A DNA stretch of 64,000 bases from Pseudomonas poae (GCA_004000515.1 CP034537.1:5284001-5348000), one strand, 5' to 3'; positions 1-9,596 are shown, counted from the first letter of the stretch. The notes: a model not told the origin generated them from the letters alone. Made by a program: numbers and translations.

Positions 1-1679
1 TGACCGTCCGAGCCCAATGCCATGCGCACACTGAGGTCAATTCCGCGATCGCGCTGATTCGCGGTACCCACGGTACCCGGGCGATCAAACACTGCCACCC
101 GCCAGTCTGCCTGATGACCAAACAACTGCGTGTTACGCGTCCAACTCAAGTCCACCCCCACGCCCTCGCTGTAGCCCTGGCTATGGGAAACCTGCGCGCT
201 GACCGAACTCTTACTGCTTATTCGCTGGTTCAGCGACAACGCAGTGCTACTGGTTTGCCCATTGAAGGTATTACGGGTGCGGGTTTGCGTACCGTCAGGC
301 AGCACTTCGTATGTATTGCGAGTGTCCAGCCAACTACGCTGGTGGCGCAGCACCAGGCTGCCACCGTCGTACCGATGCACGCCTTGCACCTCAATCCCCG
401 TCCCCTCGCCTTTCGTCTGGGAAACACTGGTATAGAGCGAGGTTTTGTCGCTCGCCGTCCATTCGGCGGAGGTGCCCAGTTGCAACTGGTCCTTGACCTG
501 CCGAGCGGACAGCCCTAGTACAACACGCGGGTGCAACAGGAAATTGAATGCAGCACCGGCAGTCGGGGCACCTTCATCATCTTGCTGCCAATTACTGAGC
601 AAACGGCTTTCGCGCCCGGCAAACAGGTTGTAACGCCAGCGATTCTCCGGATTACCCCAGTTGGCAGGCTTGTAGATCAGCTCGGAAGTACTGGAGATGA
701 CCTGGCCGTCTTCCAGCAAACGGACTTCTACCTCGTAAATTCCGCCAGGCAAGGGCCGGGTATCCAAGGTTTGCAAACCACTGGCGACTTGTTGGCTATT
801 GATCAGCACGCCATTGCGGTAGATCTCTGCTACGGCCTGACGGTTGGGCGTTACGGTAATCGGGTACAGGCTGGGTTGCAGACTGTCGACGACCAGGCTG
901 TCGGAACTGCCGTACATTACGCCAAGCACTGTGTCCGGCCCCAGGCCGAGTGTGCGGGCTGGCCGGGTCAAGCCTTGGGTAGTCGGGGTGAAGTAACCGG
1001 CACGCACAAAAGTACCGGCCATTTCCCGTTGCGCATGCAACTCGTGCACAGCGTGATTCACACCGGTGCTCACCCCCGCCATACGCGAGATTTGTGCATT
1101 AAAGGTGTGTGTCCAATTCCCCAGGCTCGCACTCGCCTCAAGGCCATAACGCCCTGCGGGGTTCTGCTGCTGGCCACCACTGATGTTCAACTGGTTGCGC
1201 ACGATCAAACCAACACTGCCGTCTTCGGGCTGATCATGGAACTGTTTGGTCTGAGAGCTACGCTCAGCATTGGCCGTGACCAACGACACCATGGAGTCTT
1301 CCAGGCTGTAGTGCACGCTCAGCAACTGGCGGGGGCAACCACTTTTGCACGTCCCCAGCACCACGCCTTGGCTCAGGAACGCCGACCACTCGTCGCGTTC
1401 GGCGGGCGGCACATCACTGTCGCGAGCATCGGTGAAATTGACCAAAGTCACCCGCTCATCGCGGGACAACAAAATCATTGCCTCGCCGAGAAACTGTTGA
1501 TCGACTTCCACCCGAACAGCCAACGGCACATCAAAAAAGAACTCGTGAAACTCTGCGGGGAGACCTTCGGCCTGCTGCAACAAACTAACGGATTTAACCG
1601 CCGTTTTGGATTCTTCGGCGAACGCGCCGGCGCAAAAAATTAGCGCAAGCGCCCCCGCGATTGGAGTTTTCGAAAACAT
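1..1679 (-). CDS. CS1-type (alpha) fimbrial usher, TcfC-like, 3' end outside window
   Basis: Outer-membrane usher expected to export and assemble the CS1-type subunits encoded just upstream. The frame is open from an ATG at 1679 to the window edge (about 559 codons), so the C-terminal part is missing. It begins with a signal peptide (MFSKTPIAGALALIFCAGAFA). The middle holds a stretch like the usher plug and pre-barrel region (AVAEIYRNGVLINSQQVASG, then LPGGIYEVEVRLLEDG), followed by barrel-like alternating strands. It lies about 105 bases downstream of the subunit gene on the same strand, so the two probably form one operon. Family assignment is from recognised motifs and context; no dedicated chaperone gene is visible upstream. 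Confidence 0.82.
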   Translation of the reverse strand, partial: MFSKTPIAGALALIFCAGAFAEESKTAVKSVSLLQQAEGLPAEFHEFFFDVPLAVRVEVDQQFLGEAMILLSRDERVTLVNFTDARDSDVPPAERDEWSAFLSQGVVLGTCKSGCPRQLLSVHYSLEDSMVSLVTANAERSSQTKQFHDQPEDGSVGLIVRNQLNISGGQQQNPAGRYGLEASASLGNWTHTFNAQISRMAGVSTGVNHAVHELHAQREMAGTFVRAGYFTPTTQGLTRPARTLGLGPDTVLGVMYGSSDSLVVDSLQPSLYPITVTPNRQAVAEIYRNGVLINSQQVASGLQTLDTRPLPGGIYEVEVRLLEDGQVISSTSELIYKPANWGNPENRWRYNLFAGRESRLLSNWQQDDEGAPTAGAAFNFLLHPRVVLGLSARQVKDQLQLGTSAEWTASDKTSLYTSVSQTKGEGTGIEVQGVHRYDGGSLVLRHQRSWLDTRNTYEVLPDGTQTRTRNTFNGQTSSTALSLNQRISSKSSVSAQVSHSQGYSEGVGVDLSWTRNTQLFGHQADWRVAVFDRPGTVGTANQRDRGIDLSVRMALGSDG

Positions 1680-1784
1680 GAAGATATCTCGAGTTAACGC
1701 TTGCGCGTGCAAATAAGAATGCGACCGTACAACGGCGCGGCCGCACAATAAAAACACTGACTTGGTTTTACTATTTAACGACTA

Positions 1785-2282
1785 TCAAGAAGCGTCGAAC
1801 GTCACACGCACAACACCGGTATAGTTACCTTCCTTGTACCCGCCCGCTGGCTCAACCGGGGTGATTTGCATAGGGGCAATGATTTCAATCACTGCATCGT
1901 CAGCGTCAACTACCGACACAGCGGTATCTTTAATAAGAGTTTCACCGTTGAAGCTAATGTTCAGATCGATGGACTCGCCACCTGCAGTCATGCCAACCGG
2001 ATCCTGCAAGGTGGCGGTAATGGCGGGGTTGCCAGTAGCGCCCGCAGCAGAGCTTTTGGCCTTGAAGTTAAGGGTAGTGCTATCCAGTTTCTGAGCGGCA
2101 TGATTCCAGATCAACTGTTGAGGCATAGTTACAGTGCCGTGATCAACAGGTTGCACATAAAAATCAGTGCTTGGGATGTCAGCGAATACCTGAACATCAT
2201 GAGTCTGTGGAGTTGCCATAGCCGCCGAAGAAGCGATTGCCAGCGCCAGTACCGAAGACGTCATTGCGAATTGCTTGAACAT
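1785..2282 (-). CDS. CS1-type fimbrial major subunit
   Basis: 165-residue secreted pilin of the CS1/CblA family. It has a clear signal peptide (MFKQFAMTSSVLALAIASSAAMA) and a mature part of alternating hydrophobic beta strands, ending in the typical VVRVTFDAS-like C-terminal strand used in subunit exchange. There are no cysteines, as is usual for this alpha-fimbrial family. It is the first gene of the minus-strand fimbrial unit and is followed by the usher. The upstream 300 bases contain a TAGGA-N4-TCC palindrome about 170 bases before the start, a candidate regulator site shared with the autotransporter gene. Confidence 0.85.
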   Translation of the reverse strand: MFKQFAMTSSVLALAIASSAAMATPQTHDVQVFADIPSTDFYVQPVDHGTVTMPQQLIWNHAAQKLDSTTLNFKAKSSAAGATGNPAITATLQDPVGMTAGGESIDLNISFNGETLIKDTAVSVVDADDAVIEIIAPMQITPVEPAGGYKEGNYTGVVRVTFDAS

Positions 2283-2609
2283 TTATTTCACCATCAAATA
2301 ACAGTTAAGTAAGAGTGCACACTTTAGCCACACTGACAAAAGTTCGGCACTGGAACGTTGAACAACTTCCGGGAGGTCATTGCGTTTCAACGGGGCGCAT
2401 CTTCTGATATTTTTTGGAACGCACGCATAGGCATAGTCCGACATGGACGTAGGACTAATCCCAAGAAATATGAATTCTGGTTTTTTTCGGCAGCAGAGAT
2501 GTTGAATTTCCCAACGCTTCAGGCGAACAAACCTACAGCTGCATCAACCAATAGCTGTCGGAAATTGCCTACAAAGGCGCCCTGAGGAAAGGGAGGCATG
2601 GCCACATGC
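2283..2609. other. Intergenic region upstream of the fimbrial genes
   Basis: About 330 bases without a convincing gene. It holds the presumed fimbrial promoter, the palindromic motif at 2450-2461 and the terminator of the fibronectin-III gene at its far end. A 75-codon plus-strand frame here has no ribosome binding site and no protein-like character. Confidence 0.6.
2450..2461. promoter_or_regulatory. TAGGACTAATCC motif, candidate NarL/LuxR-type operator
   Basis: The sequence TAGGACTAATCC is an imperfect palindrome (TAGGA-N4-TCC). Nearly the same 12 bases recur at 7342-7353 before the autotransporter, and a weaker version lies at 3798-3809 before the LuxR-type gene. The repeat of the motif upstream of surface genes is seen directly; the regulator is inferred. 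Confidence 0.4.
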
Positions 2610-2640
2610 AAAAAAATCCCGATGCAGACGCATCGGGATT
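2610..2640 (-). terminator. Intrinsic terminator of the fibronectin-III gene
   Basis: Perfect 10-bp stem AATCCCGATG / CATCGGGATT with a six-base loop (CAGACG). On the minus strand the stem is followed by a run of seven T (A run at 2610-2616 on the plus strand). It sits about 30 bases beyond the repaired stop of the upstream minus-strand gene. Confidence 0.85.
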
Positions 2641-2668
2641 CATTGAGGCAATGGCTTGACGGTGCAAC

Positions 2669-3608
2669 CTAGCGCTTGAACGGGATTCCTATAGGAGGGT
2701 ATTGGATGGTTTCGCGGTCGGACGAGTTCCCCGTCGCGTCAACAGCCCGGACTCCGAAGGTATACCGAACACCCAGTTCAAGACCTGTCACTGCGAACTG
2801 GGTCTCCTTGGTGGTTCCCAATTCAACGCCGACACCCTGATCAACGTGATAAGTAATATTCCCTGAGCTGTCGTAAGACGGATCCCAGCTGATGATTGCG
2901 CCAACGTTGGAGATGCGCAGGTCTGTGGGTTTGGTGGGGCAGTAAAATCCCGAAAGGTGACTTCAATACAACGAGGATCAGAAAATTCAAACTCCGAATC
3001 AAAGGTACGAATACAATACTCATGTGTTCTGCCTTGTTCTGGGCTGGTATCGGTATAAGGCGGGGCAGAAGGAGTATCTAGCAACTGACCGTCTCGGCGC
3101 AATTCGTAACGAGGAGGCCCTTCTCCAACGACGCCTTCATTCCAAAAAAAGGAAACCTCACTATCAGTTTGTCCATACGCAGTAAAAAAACTCGGCGCTA
3201 TTGGCTTGAAGCCCCTCAGTGTTGTAACGTCAAAAAATGCCTCATTTGGGTTCCCGGCTGGGCCTGGAAGGCCTACCACCTTGAGTTTGTATGTCGTATT
3301 GCGCCTCAGTCCCTCGAGTACAAATGTCATCGGCGGGTCATCAGCCCATCTTGACGTAATGAACCTTGCTGGGCCCGACGGCAAAACTTCATACACTGCA
3401 TACAAGACATAGGCGGGGTGATTACCTCCGTAGTTAAATTCCACCCAAGTATCACCCTGGTCCAACTGATTAAGATATAGTCCCGTTGCGACAACATGAG
3501 CAGTTTTCTGATTCGCCTCTTTTATAAAATCCGCCATCGCCGGATCAAGAACAAATGAACTTGAGTGCTTTCTGGCACTACCAGTATGATTTCCTTTTTC
3601 ATAACCAT
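2669..3608 (-). CDS. Fibronectin type III domain protein (two single-base gaps)
   Basis: Repaired length about 313 residues, with probably three beta-sandwich (FN3-like) repeats; the last one is recognisable from ISWDPSYDSSGNITYHV and YTFGVRAVDATGNSS. The best start is ATG 3608, preceded by GGAG seven bases upstream; a conventional call would start at ATG 3537. Two single-base losses break the frame: near 3553 (joining VVPESTQVHL to LDPAMADFIKE) and in the G run 2936-2939 (joining VTFRDFTAP to TKPTDLRISNVGA). Without repair the frame ends at 2788. No signal peptide or membrane segment is visible. It is divergent to the small LuxR-type gene. Function unknown; an extracellular or matrix-binding role is inference only. 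Confidence 0.6.
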
Positions 3609-3797
3609 GTCAGTTCTCCACACGCATCGTTATAAAACAAATAACCGCCTGTTTTGCCCCTCTAATCATTCACAAAATAATGCGTTGGGTACACTAGCAA
3701 CTCTGCTAGTCGGGGTAGCGTTCTCGGCCGCACGCGAGAATCACGCCACAATCAACCTGTTATTTTTCACAGGTTTCAACCACTCCAAATCACGCTA

Positions 3798-3809
3798 TAA
3801 GACTTGTCC
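3798..3809. promoter_or_regulatory. Degenerate copy of the TAGGACTWATCC motif
   Basis: TAAGACTTGTCC matches TAGGACTTATCC at 10 of 12 positions and lies about 40 bases before the LuxR-type gene, in the divergent region it shares with the fibronectin-III gene. Could be an autoregulatory site; a chance match is possible. Confidence 0.25.
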
Positions 3810-3850
3810 ATCTCCCAAGAAAAACACCAGGGATCATCGGGGCCCCAGCC

Positions 3851-4164
3851 ATGTTCACAACACGCTCAGATCCAGGCTACAGCCCTTCCCACACCCACGA
3901 CATGGGTGCCAAGGTGCTGCCACTGTCATTATCCACCCGAGAACGCGAAATCCTCCACTGGTGCGCACTGGGCAAATCATCCTGGGAGATTGGTCAGATC
4001 CTCAACTGCACCGAAGCAGGCGTGAACTATCACTTTGCAATATTCGTCGAAAATTTGGCGTGCATACCCGCTGGCAGGCACTCGTCATAGCGCTGGAGGC
4101 GGGCATGATAAAGACCGATGAGCACACTGCGGTGAGGTCATCAGAAGCAGCGCTAAACGAGTGA
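3851..4164 (+). CDS. Short LuxR/NarL-type HTH regulator (one single-base gap)
   Basis: Repaired length 104 residues, consisting almost only of a LuxR-type helix-turn-helix: [20 protein letters not shown], then a recognition helix region around [13 protein letters not shown] and [15 protein letters not shown]. There is no autoinducer-binding or receiver domain, so the input signal is unknown. The frame breaks near 4040, where one base is missing after NYHF; the raw frame would stop at 4090. It sits between the FN3 gene (divergent) and the carbohydrate-binding-like gene (8 bases downstream, same strand), so it may regulate these and nearby surface genes. The start at 3851 has only a weak ribosome binding site. 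Confidence 0.65.
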
Positions 4165-4171
4165 CAACCCC

Positions 4172-4944
4172 ATGCCAGCCCCCAACCTCATCCGCAACCC
4201 CACCTTCAGCCAACAAGACCAAGGCTGGAACACCGAAGGCACCGTCGACTACACCCGCCACTACTGCCGAATCATCACCGGCCAGGCATCGCAAAGCGTC
4301 AGCGTCACGCCGCTGGCTTCGTACCGTTTGCGCTTCTACACCCAAGTCATTTTCAAGGGCAGTGGCGAACTGGTGATCCAGCCTGAGCCCCCGCGGTCGC
4401 GCAGCATTGGGCCTATACCGCGTTTCACCCTTGGGCAAAGCGGGAACTCACGTACGACGTGCCAGCGGGCACGAGTAACCTCACGCTGCGGCTGATCGGC
4501 AGCGCGGGCGAGGTGTGTTTTGATGAGTTTTATTTCGAGGAAGTGACGTTACCCCCGGACCCGGAGCTGATTAAAAACCCCGAATTCGATGAGCAACTCA
4601 ATGACTGGACTGTTCTGGCGCCTCCGGGGACGGTCACCATCATCTCGACTTACTGTCAGGTGACCCTGGGTGGCACGCTTTACCAAGACATCCTCGTCGA
4701 GGAAGGCAAGACGTACAGGTTCCGCTTGCTGGCCCGCACACCCTTCTCCGGATCCGGGGTGGCGCGGCTGTTTGACACAAACGACCTAGGCAATGAACTG
4801 TTGCGTATCGACATGTCAGGAGCGGATTCATTCACGCTGTTCCAGCAAGACTTTCTGGTGCCTACAGGTACGACTTCACTGCGTGTGCAAATGACTTCGC
4901 CTTCGACACTTCACCTGGAATCCGTATCCTTCAAACTGCCCTGA
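4172..4944 (+). CDS. Two-domain carbohydrate-binding-like protein (one single-base gap)
   Basis: Repaired length 257 residues. Two tandem, mutually similar jelly-roll-like units are visible, one opening with PNLIRNPTFSQQDQGW and the other with PELIKNPEFDEQLNDW; both continue with a YCxxT-like strand, as in CBM4/9-type modules. One C is missing from the C run 4388-4392, which splits the gene; the raw second half starts with GTG at 4459. No signal peptide or catalytic domain is seen, so this is a binding module only. It follows the LuxR-type gene by 7 bases and is likely co-transcribed. Ligand unknown. Confidence 0.6.
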
Positions 4945-4994
4945 ACGGGCCCATGAGCGTGGCCGGCCCGTGCCACGCCCTTGGGCTCTATCCA

Positions 4995-7261
4995 TCAGAA
5001 GCTGTAGCGCACCCCTACGTTTGCACCCCACGGCTGATCCACACGCTCGCCCTTGGCATGCTCGAAATCGGCATGCAGTTGCAGGTGCTCAGACAGGGAC
5101 ACCGCCACGCCAGCGCCAAAGTCGACGCGCGAGCCGGACAGGTCGTTGTCGAATTTATGGTTGTTGATTGATACCTGGTTGTTCTTCGCAAACTCATGTA
5201 CCAGCGCCGTGCGCAGGTAAGGCTGCACCAAGCTGCCGTCGTCCAGCACAATATCCAGCCCGACGGTCACACCCGCCTTGCCTTGCAAGGAATGGGTGTT
5301 CTGCCCCTTGGCTTGCATGCCGTTGTCCAGGCGATAGTCCTTGCCCCTACGGCCACCGCAGAAGCCTGGGCGAAGGGTTCGACGAAAAGGTCGTTATCGA
5401 GCTTGAGGTGCTGGCCGATTTCGGCAGAGACACCGACTGCGTTGGTGCCATAGCTGCCTTTGGCCTGCCTGCCATCGCTGAGGCCGACCTTGGCGCTGCT
5501 TTCAAAACGGTTGGCCTTGATCACACCGTCGAAGTAGAAGCCGGTGTCGGTATCCAGCCACGTTGCATAGAGGCCCGCGTAATAGCTTTTGATCGTACCG
5601 GTGGTGCCGCGAGCCATATCGAGGTCGGAGGTGCTGTGCCCTGCCATGACGCCCACCAGCCAGGGGGTGCCGTTGTTCAGGGACGTATCGGCACCCAGGG
5701 AAAACCCATGTTGCAGCTGTTTGTAGCCCACACCGTTGGCACCTTCCACCGCATATTTGTTGCCATAGCTGCGAATCCAACCGCCCGCCTGGCCGTCGTT
5801 GTGGCGCAGTTCACCCATACGGGTGCGCAGCGAAGTGGCTTCGCCATACCAGGCCGTTGGCGTGGCATTGAACAGGCCCAACACCGAGCGTGTGCCGGGG
5901 CTGATGACCCGCTGATTGGGGTCCAGGAACCAGTCGTTACCCACCTGCTTGAGGCCGTAGGACCAGGCGCCGATATCCACCGAGCCACCCAATAGTGCGA
6001 ACTGCGCATCACCGCCACCGGTATGCACGATATGCACATCGCCAGGGGAAACAGGCTCAGTGCCACTGGCAGCGATCAGAACGTCATGGTTACCGCTGGC
6101 GTTGCCTGCAATGTTCAGGAAGTCGTTCAGGCCACGGGCGAAATCGGCGCCCATGATGAACGTGCCATTGCCGCTGAGTGAGTCGGCATTGAGTTGGTAG
6201 AAGGCGTCCGACTCGCCGAACTTTACCGTACCGCCGGCCAGGGTCATGGCACCCACCAGGCTGTTGCCGGTCAGGGTCCAGCTGGATTGGTCGCCGATAC
6301 TCAGCTCATTCACATTCAACAAGGCGCCAATCAAGGACGAGCGGTTCTGAAGGCTCAAATTGGCCGTGCTGCCCGCCTCGACGATTACATCGCCCTGTAG
6401 GTGGCTGTTATCGACCGTCATATTGGCGGTGGCACTGCCGGTGACCTCCAGCAGGTTGCCATTGCCCCCGATCAGCCTGGAACCGTTGTTGACCTGGACA
6501 GTGGCTTGGGGGTCGCGTCCTGGCGCGCCAGCCACAACAATGGCCGCGCCCGATTCTCCTTGAACGGTAGAGCCGTCCAGCACCAACGCGGCGCCACCGG
6601 TACTGCCAGCGACTCCCGTCATGCGCACGCCGTTCTGCTCCCCTATGAGGGTGCTTCCCTGGGCGAAGGCGGCGCCATGGGCCAGGAGCAAGCCGGTGCT
6701 ACCCGTCGCAGTACCCTGGACCCACGAATCGGTGAGGTGCAACTCACTCAATTGGCTGACTGATGCACCCGCCAGGGCACCATAAATCTCACTGCCAAAC
6801 ACATCCGCACGGGAACCGCCAAGGCTGCCTGCGGCCCGATTGAGCATCAACCCGATGCTGGAGCTGCTTTGAATGCGGCTACTTGCAATGGTTGCTGTGC
6901 CATTGGTGAGTTCCATCGCGACACTGCCTGGCGCTGTTGCAGTAACCTCGGCACCGGCGAGGTCGACCGTAGAACCGTCCTGTGCGCGGATCGGCCCGAC
7001 AGTACTGCCAGTGTTGACGGTGATGGCGGCGCCACTGCTGCTGATAGAACCCGCCGAGGCGCCATTGACGATCAGGTTCGCACCAGGGAGCACCATCCAA
7101 TCATGGGTAGGATCACCCGCCGCAATAGTGTAGGTGTCACCTGGATTGACGATCTGTGGCAGGGCCTGTGCGGGCATTGCGCCAGCCAACAACAGGGTCA
7201 GCGTCGGCACTTTGATTGCCAGGGATAAAGGGGATGGCTTGAAACGAAACAGTGTCGACAT
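4995..7261 (-). CDS. Autotransporter with pertactin-like passenger (one single-base gap)
   Basis: Type V secreted surface protein, about 755 residues after repair. ATG 7261 is chosen because AGAGGG precedes it and the signal peptide (ending AGAMPAQA) starts there; a longer upstream frame has no support. The passenger is a right-handed beta-helix-like repeat region rich in G, S, T and N (for example STVDLAGAEVTATAPGSVAM). The C-terminal barrel carries WIRSYGNKYAVEGANG, GVMAGHSTSDLDMARGTTG and ends in GANVGVRYSF with terminal phenylalanine, the standard BAM signal. One G is missing from a run at 5344-5347, so the raw frame ends early at 5267. A TAGGACTTATCC motif lies 80 bases upstream. Confidence 0.85.
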
Positions 7262-7341
7262 GATGTGACCCTCTGTCCATAGGCGAAGTGCCGGGGGGTT
7301 AAAGAGGGCTCGACGGTACAATTCATTGAGGCCTGAATAAG

Positions 7342-7353
7342 TAGGACTTATCC
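7342..7353. promoter_or_regulatory. TAGGACTTATCC motif before the autotransporter
   Basis: Palindromic TAGGA-N4-TCC sequence 80 bases upstream of the autotransporter start. It differs by one base from the copy before the fimbrial subunit gene. Binding by a NarL/LuxR-type protein is an inference. Confidence 0.4.
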
Positions 7354-7410
7354 GAAGGCGGCGAGTGACGCGGCGTTCAGCCAAGTAAGACGCTTTAGCA
7401 GGTGTGCGGC

Positions 7411-8188
7411 CTAACGCTGGAAATTACGGCCCGATGGTGCCACCGAGATCAAGCTCTTGTTCCCGGCAAAGTCCGTCAGTTGGTAATAAAAGCGATAGAA
7501 ACCATTGGGCAGTCCTTCAAACGCTCGGACTGGCAAATTGAAGGTTGTAGGTACTGCGTCCAGCGGCAAGCTATCCAGGGAAGGCTCGCTCCCAAGGGGT
7601 GCAACGGTGCTGAACCAGATACCGGTGATGGCATCTCCTGCCGCCCATGCTATGTGACTGCGGATCACAAAGTTAAAGCCTCCAGGGTTGGTATCGAGGG
7701 TGGCTTGGTTGATATCGACACCCGCAGGCAGCTCCGCTGGGTAGTCGGCCTCGGGGGCTGGGTCGAGCCAGCGACATCCTGATACGGCGCGTAAAAGTCC
7801 AGGTCCATGCGGCTCTCTTGGGAAAAGTTGCGGTAGTCACCGTCATCCCCCGAGCGCACCTTGAACCGCAGGCCAAAGCTGCCGTGCGCCAAGACGCTCA
7901 GTGGGATCTTGACCGCTACCGAGGGAGCCGTGGGCGCTGTCTCAAAATAGGCGTCGTACAGTGGGATCCAGAATGAAGTCCCCGCTGGCTGCACCTCACA
8001 TAGCAAAGATCGTGGTCCCGCGGACCGTCCCACAGAGCACACATGAGCAACAGCTCACCCGCGTTGATCAAATAGGGGCTGTACAGCAGGTCATCGACGC
8101 TGTTGAGCGCCTGGGGAAAAAGCGCGGGTTTCAGATTGGGGTTATCCCAACCCGGTTGCTTCAGTGGGTCAAAAAAGACGGTGGTCAT
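7411..8188 (-). CDS. Unknown beta-rich protein (two single-base gaps)
   Basis: I do not recognise this protein. Repaired length is 259 residues, starting MTTVFFDPLKQPGWDNPNLK and ending YQLTDFAGNKSLISVAPSG and a few more residues; the closing stretch resembles an Ig-like or FN3-like strand pattern. Frame breaks lie near 7995 (joining DHDLCYV to EVQPAGTSFW) and in the C run on the minus strand near 7750-7756 (joining STQP to PEADYPAELPAGV). There is no signal peptide and no membrane segment. The gene is oriented toward the autotransporter and divergent from ptxS. Its style resembles the FN3 gene at 2.7-3.6 kb. Confidence 0.55.
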
Positions 8189-8319
8189 CTGAACATCTCC
8201 CAGGGGATTGCTACACATGTTAAGCAGCATGCCCGGCAAGGCGTAACTGTCAGAAATCACAGATGGCTTGTGCACCTGACGAAACGCACCTTGACGAATT
8301 TTTTTGATCTGGTGTCTTC

Positions 8320-8333
8320 TGAAACCGGTTTCA
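8320..8333. promoter_or_regulatory. PtxS operator upstream of ptxS
   Basis: Perfect 14-base palindrome TGAAACCGGTTTCA, 27 bases before the ptxS start. This is the sequence type known for PtxS binding in Pseudomonas, and an identical copy precedes kguE, so both autoregulation and operon control are expected. Release by 2-ketogluconate is known for the family. Confidence 0.9.
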
Positions 8334-8360
8334 TATTTCCAATAAGAAAGGCCAGGCCAC

Positions 8361-9392
8361 ATGACTTCCTTCTCCGTCGCCCAACGCAGCCGCGTGACCA
8401 TGCTTGATGTGGCCCGCCACGCCGGCGTCTCCAAGGCCAGTGTTTCGCGGTTTATCGGCGACGACCGCGCCCTGCTCTCCGATGCGATTGCCTTGCGCAT
8501 CGAACACGCCATCGGACAACTCGGCTATCGTCCCAACCAAATGGCCCGCGGCCTCAAACGTGGGCGCACGCGCTTGATTGGCATGCTGGTGGCCGATATT
8601 CGCAACCCCTATTCCATTGCCGTGATGCACGGCGTCGAAACCGCCTGCCGCCAGCACGGCTACAGCCTGGTGGTATGCAACACCGACCGTGATGACGAGC
8701 AAGAGCGCCAGCACTTGGCTGCGCTGCGCTCGTACAACATCGAAGGGTTGATCGTGAATACGCTCGGTCATCACTTGGACCAATTGCTGGAACTGCAACG
8801 GGAAATGCCTCTGGTGCTGGTAGACCGCAAGGTCGAGCCGCTGCACAGCGACTTGGTGGGTCTGGATAACCCGGCGGCTGTGCGCATGGCGGTGGAGCAT
8901 CTGCAACAACACGGTTATCGCGAAGTGTTGCTGGTGAGTGAAGCGACCGATGGCACCAGTTCGCGGTTGGAACGTATTGAAAGCTTTAAGCATGAAATTA
9001 CCAGCCGCCCGCAGCTGGCCGGCGCCGTGTTGGAGTTGAACGCCGAACTGGAACACCACCTGCAAATCTTCCTGGCCAAAACCGGCCCCAAGGCGGTGTT
9101 CTGCGCCAACGGTGTTGCAGCATTGGCCTGTACTCGCGCGCTCAAAGACCTGGGCTGCAACCTGTTTGAAGATGTCGGCCTGATCGCCTTGGATGACCTG
9201 GATTGGTACCCGCTGGTGGGCACGGGTATCACCGCCCTCGCCCAACCTACCGAGGCCATTGGCGCCACTGCATTCGATTGTTTGCTCAAGCGCCTGCGCG
9301 GCGATACTGAACCGACGCGCACCCTAGATTTCCTGCCCCAATTGATTATCCGGGGCTCAACACAAACCGTTGTGGGAGCCCTAACCAAGTAG
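8361..9392 (+). CDS. ptxS: LacI-family repressor PtxS of 2-ketogluconate catabolism
   Basis: 343-residue LacI/GalR regulator. The N-terminal HTH reads VTMLDVARHAGVSKASVSRF and is followed by a hinge (LGYRPNQMARGLKRGRT) and a periplasmic-binding-protein-like effector domain. It is intact, followed at about 200 bases by kguE, and flanked by two identical TGAAACCGGTTTCA operators, one before itself and one before kguE. These features together identify PtxS. It should repress itself and kguEKTD until 2-ketogluconate binds. Confidence 0.93.
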   Translation: MTSFSVAQRSRVTMLDVARHAGVSKASVSRFIGDDRALLSDAIALRIEHAIGQLGYRPNQMARGLKRGRTRLIGMLVADIRNPYSIAVMHGVETACRQHGYSLVVCNTDRDDEQERQHLAALRSYNIEGLIVNTLGHHLDQLLELQREMPLVLVDRKVEPLHSDLVGLDNPAAVRMAVEHLQQHGYREVLLVSEATDGTSSRLERIESFKHEITSRPQLAGAVLELNAELEHHLQIFLAKTGPKAVFCANGVAALACTRALKDLGCNLFEDVGLIALDDLDWYPLVGTGITALAQPTEAIGATAFDCLLKRLRGDTEPTRTLDFLPQLIIRGSTQTVVGALTK

Positions 9393-9519
9393 TGAGCGGG
9401 CTTGCCCCGCGCTGGTGGCGAAGCCGCCCTAAACAAGGACGCCGCAGTGTTTCAGGAAGACGTAGGTGTCTGGATTTGGGGCGGCTTCGCCACCCAGCGC
9501 GGGCAAGCCTGCTCACTAC
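9389..9519. repeat. Long REP-type inverted repeat
   Basis: Two 40-base arms (9389-9428 and 9480-9519) are inverted and nearly identical (GTAGTGAGCGGGCTTGCC at the left end), separated by about 51 bases. The left arm overlaps the last bases of ptxS. The unit resembles Pseudomonas REP doublets and could form a cruciform or act as a transcript-end structure between ptxS and kguE. Confidence 0.8.
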
Positions 9520-9569
9520 AAGGTGCCTGTGCGCAGGCAAGCCCTCAGGTTTTGAATCACGCACAAAAA

Positions 9570-9583
9570 TGAAACCGGTTTCA
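9570..9583. promoter_or_regulatory. PtxS operator upstream of kguE
   Basis: TGAAACCGGTTTCA, identical to the site before ptxS, ending 13 bases before the kguE start codon. Its position close to the ribosome binding site suggests that bound repressor blocks the kgu promoter. Confidence 0.9.
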
Positions 9584-9596
9584 GAGGTAAATAACA

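Noticed and set aside
531..1643. 370-codon plus-strand frame at the left end
   Set aside because: Opposite the fimbrial usher, which has a signal peptide and family motifs.
2358..2585. 75-codon plus-strand frame in the fimbrial upstream region
   Set aside because: No ribosome site, no protein-like pattern, within probable promoter sequence.
8331..9245. 304-codon minus-strand frame opposite ptxS
   Set aside because: ptxS is intact with HTH and operator context; the antisense frame has no recognisable feature.
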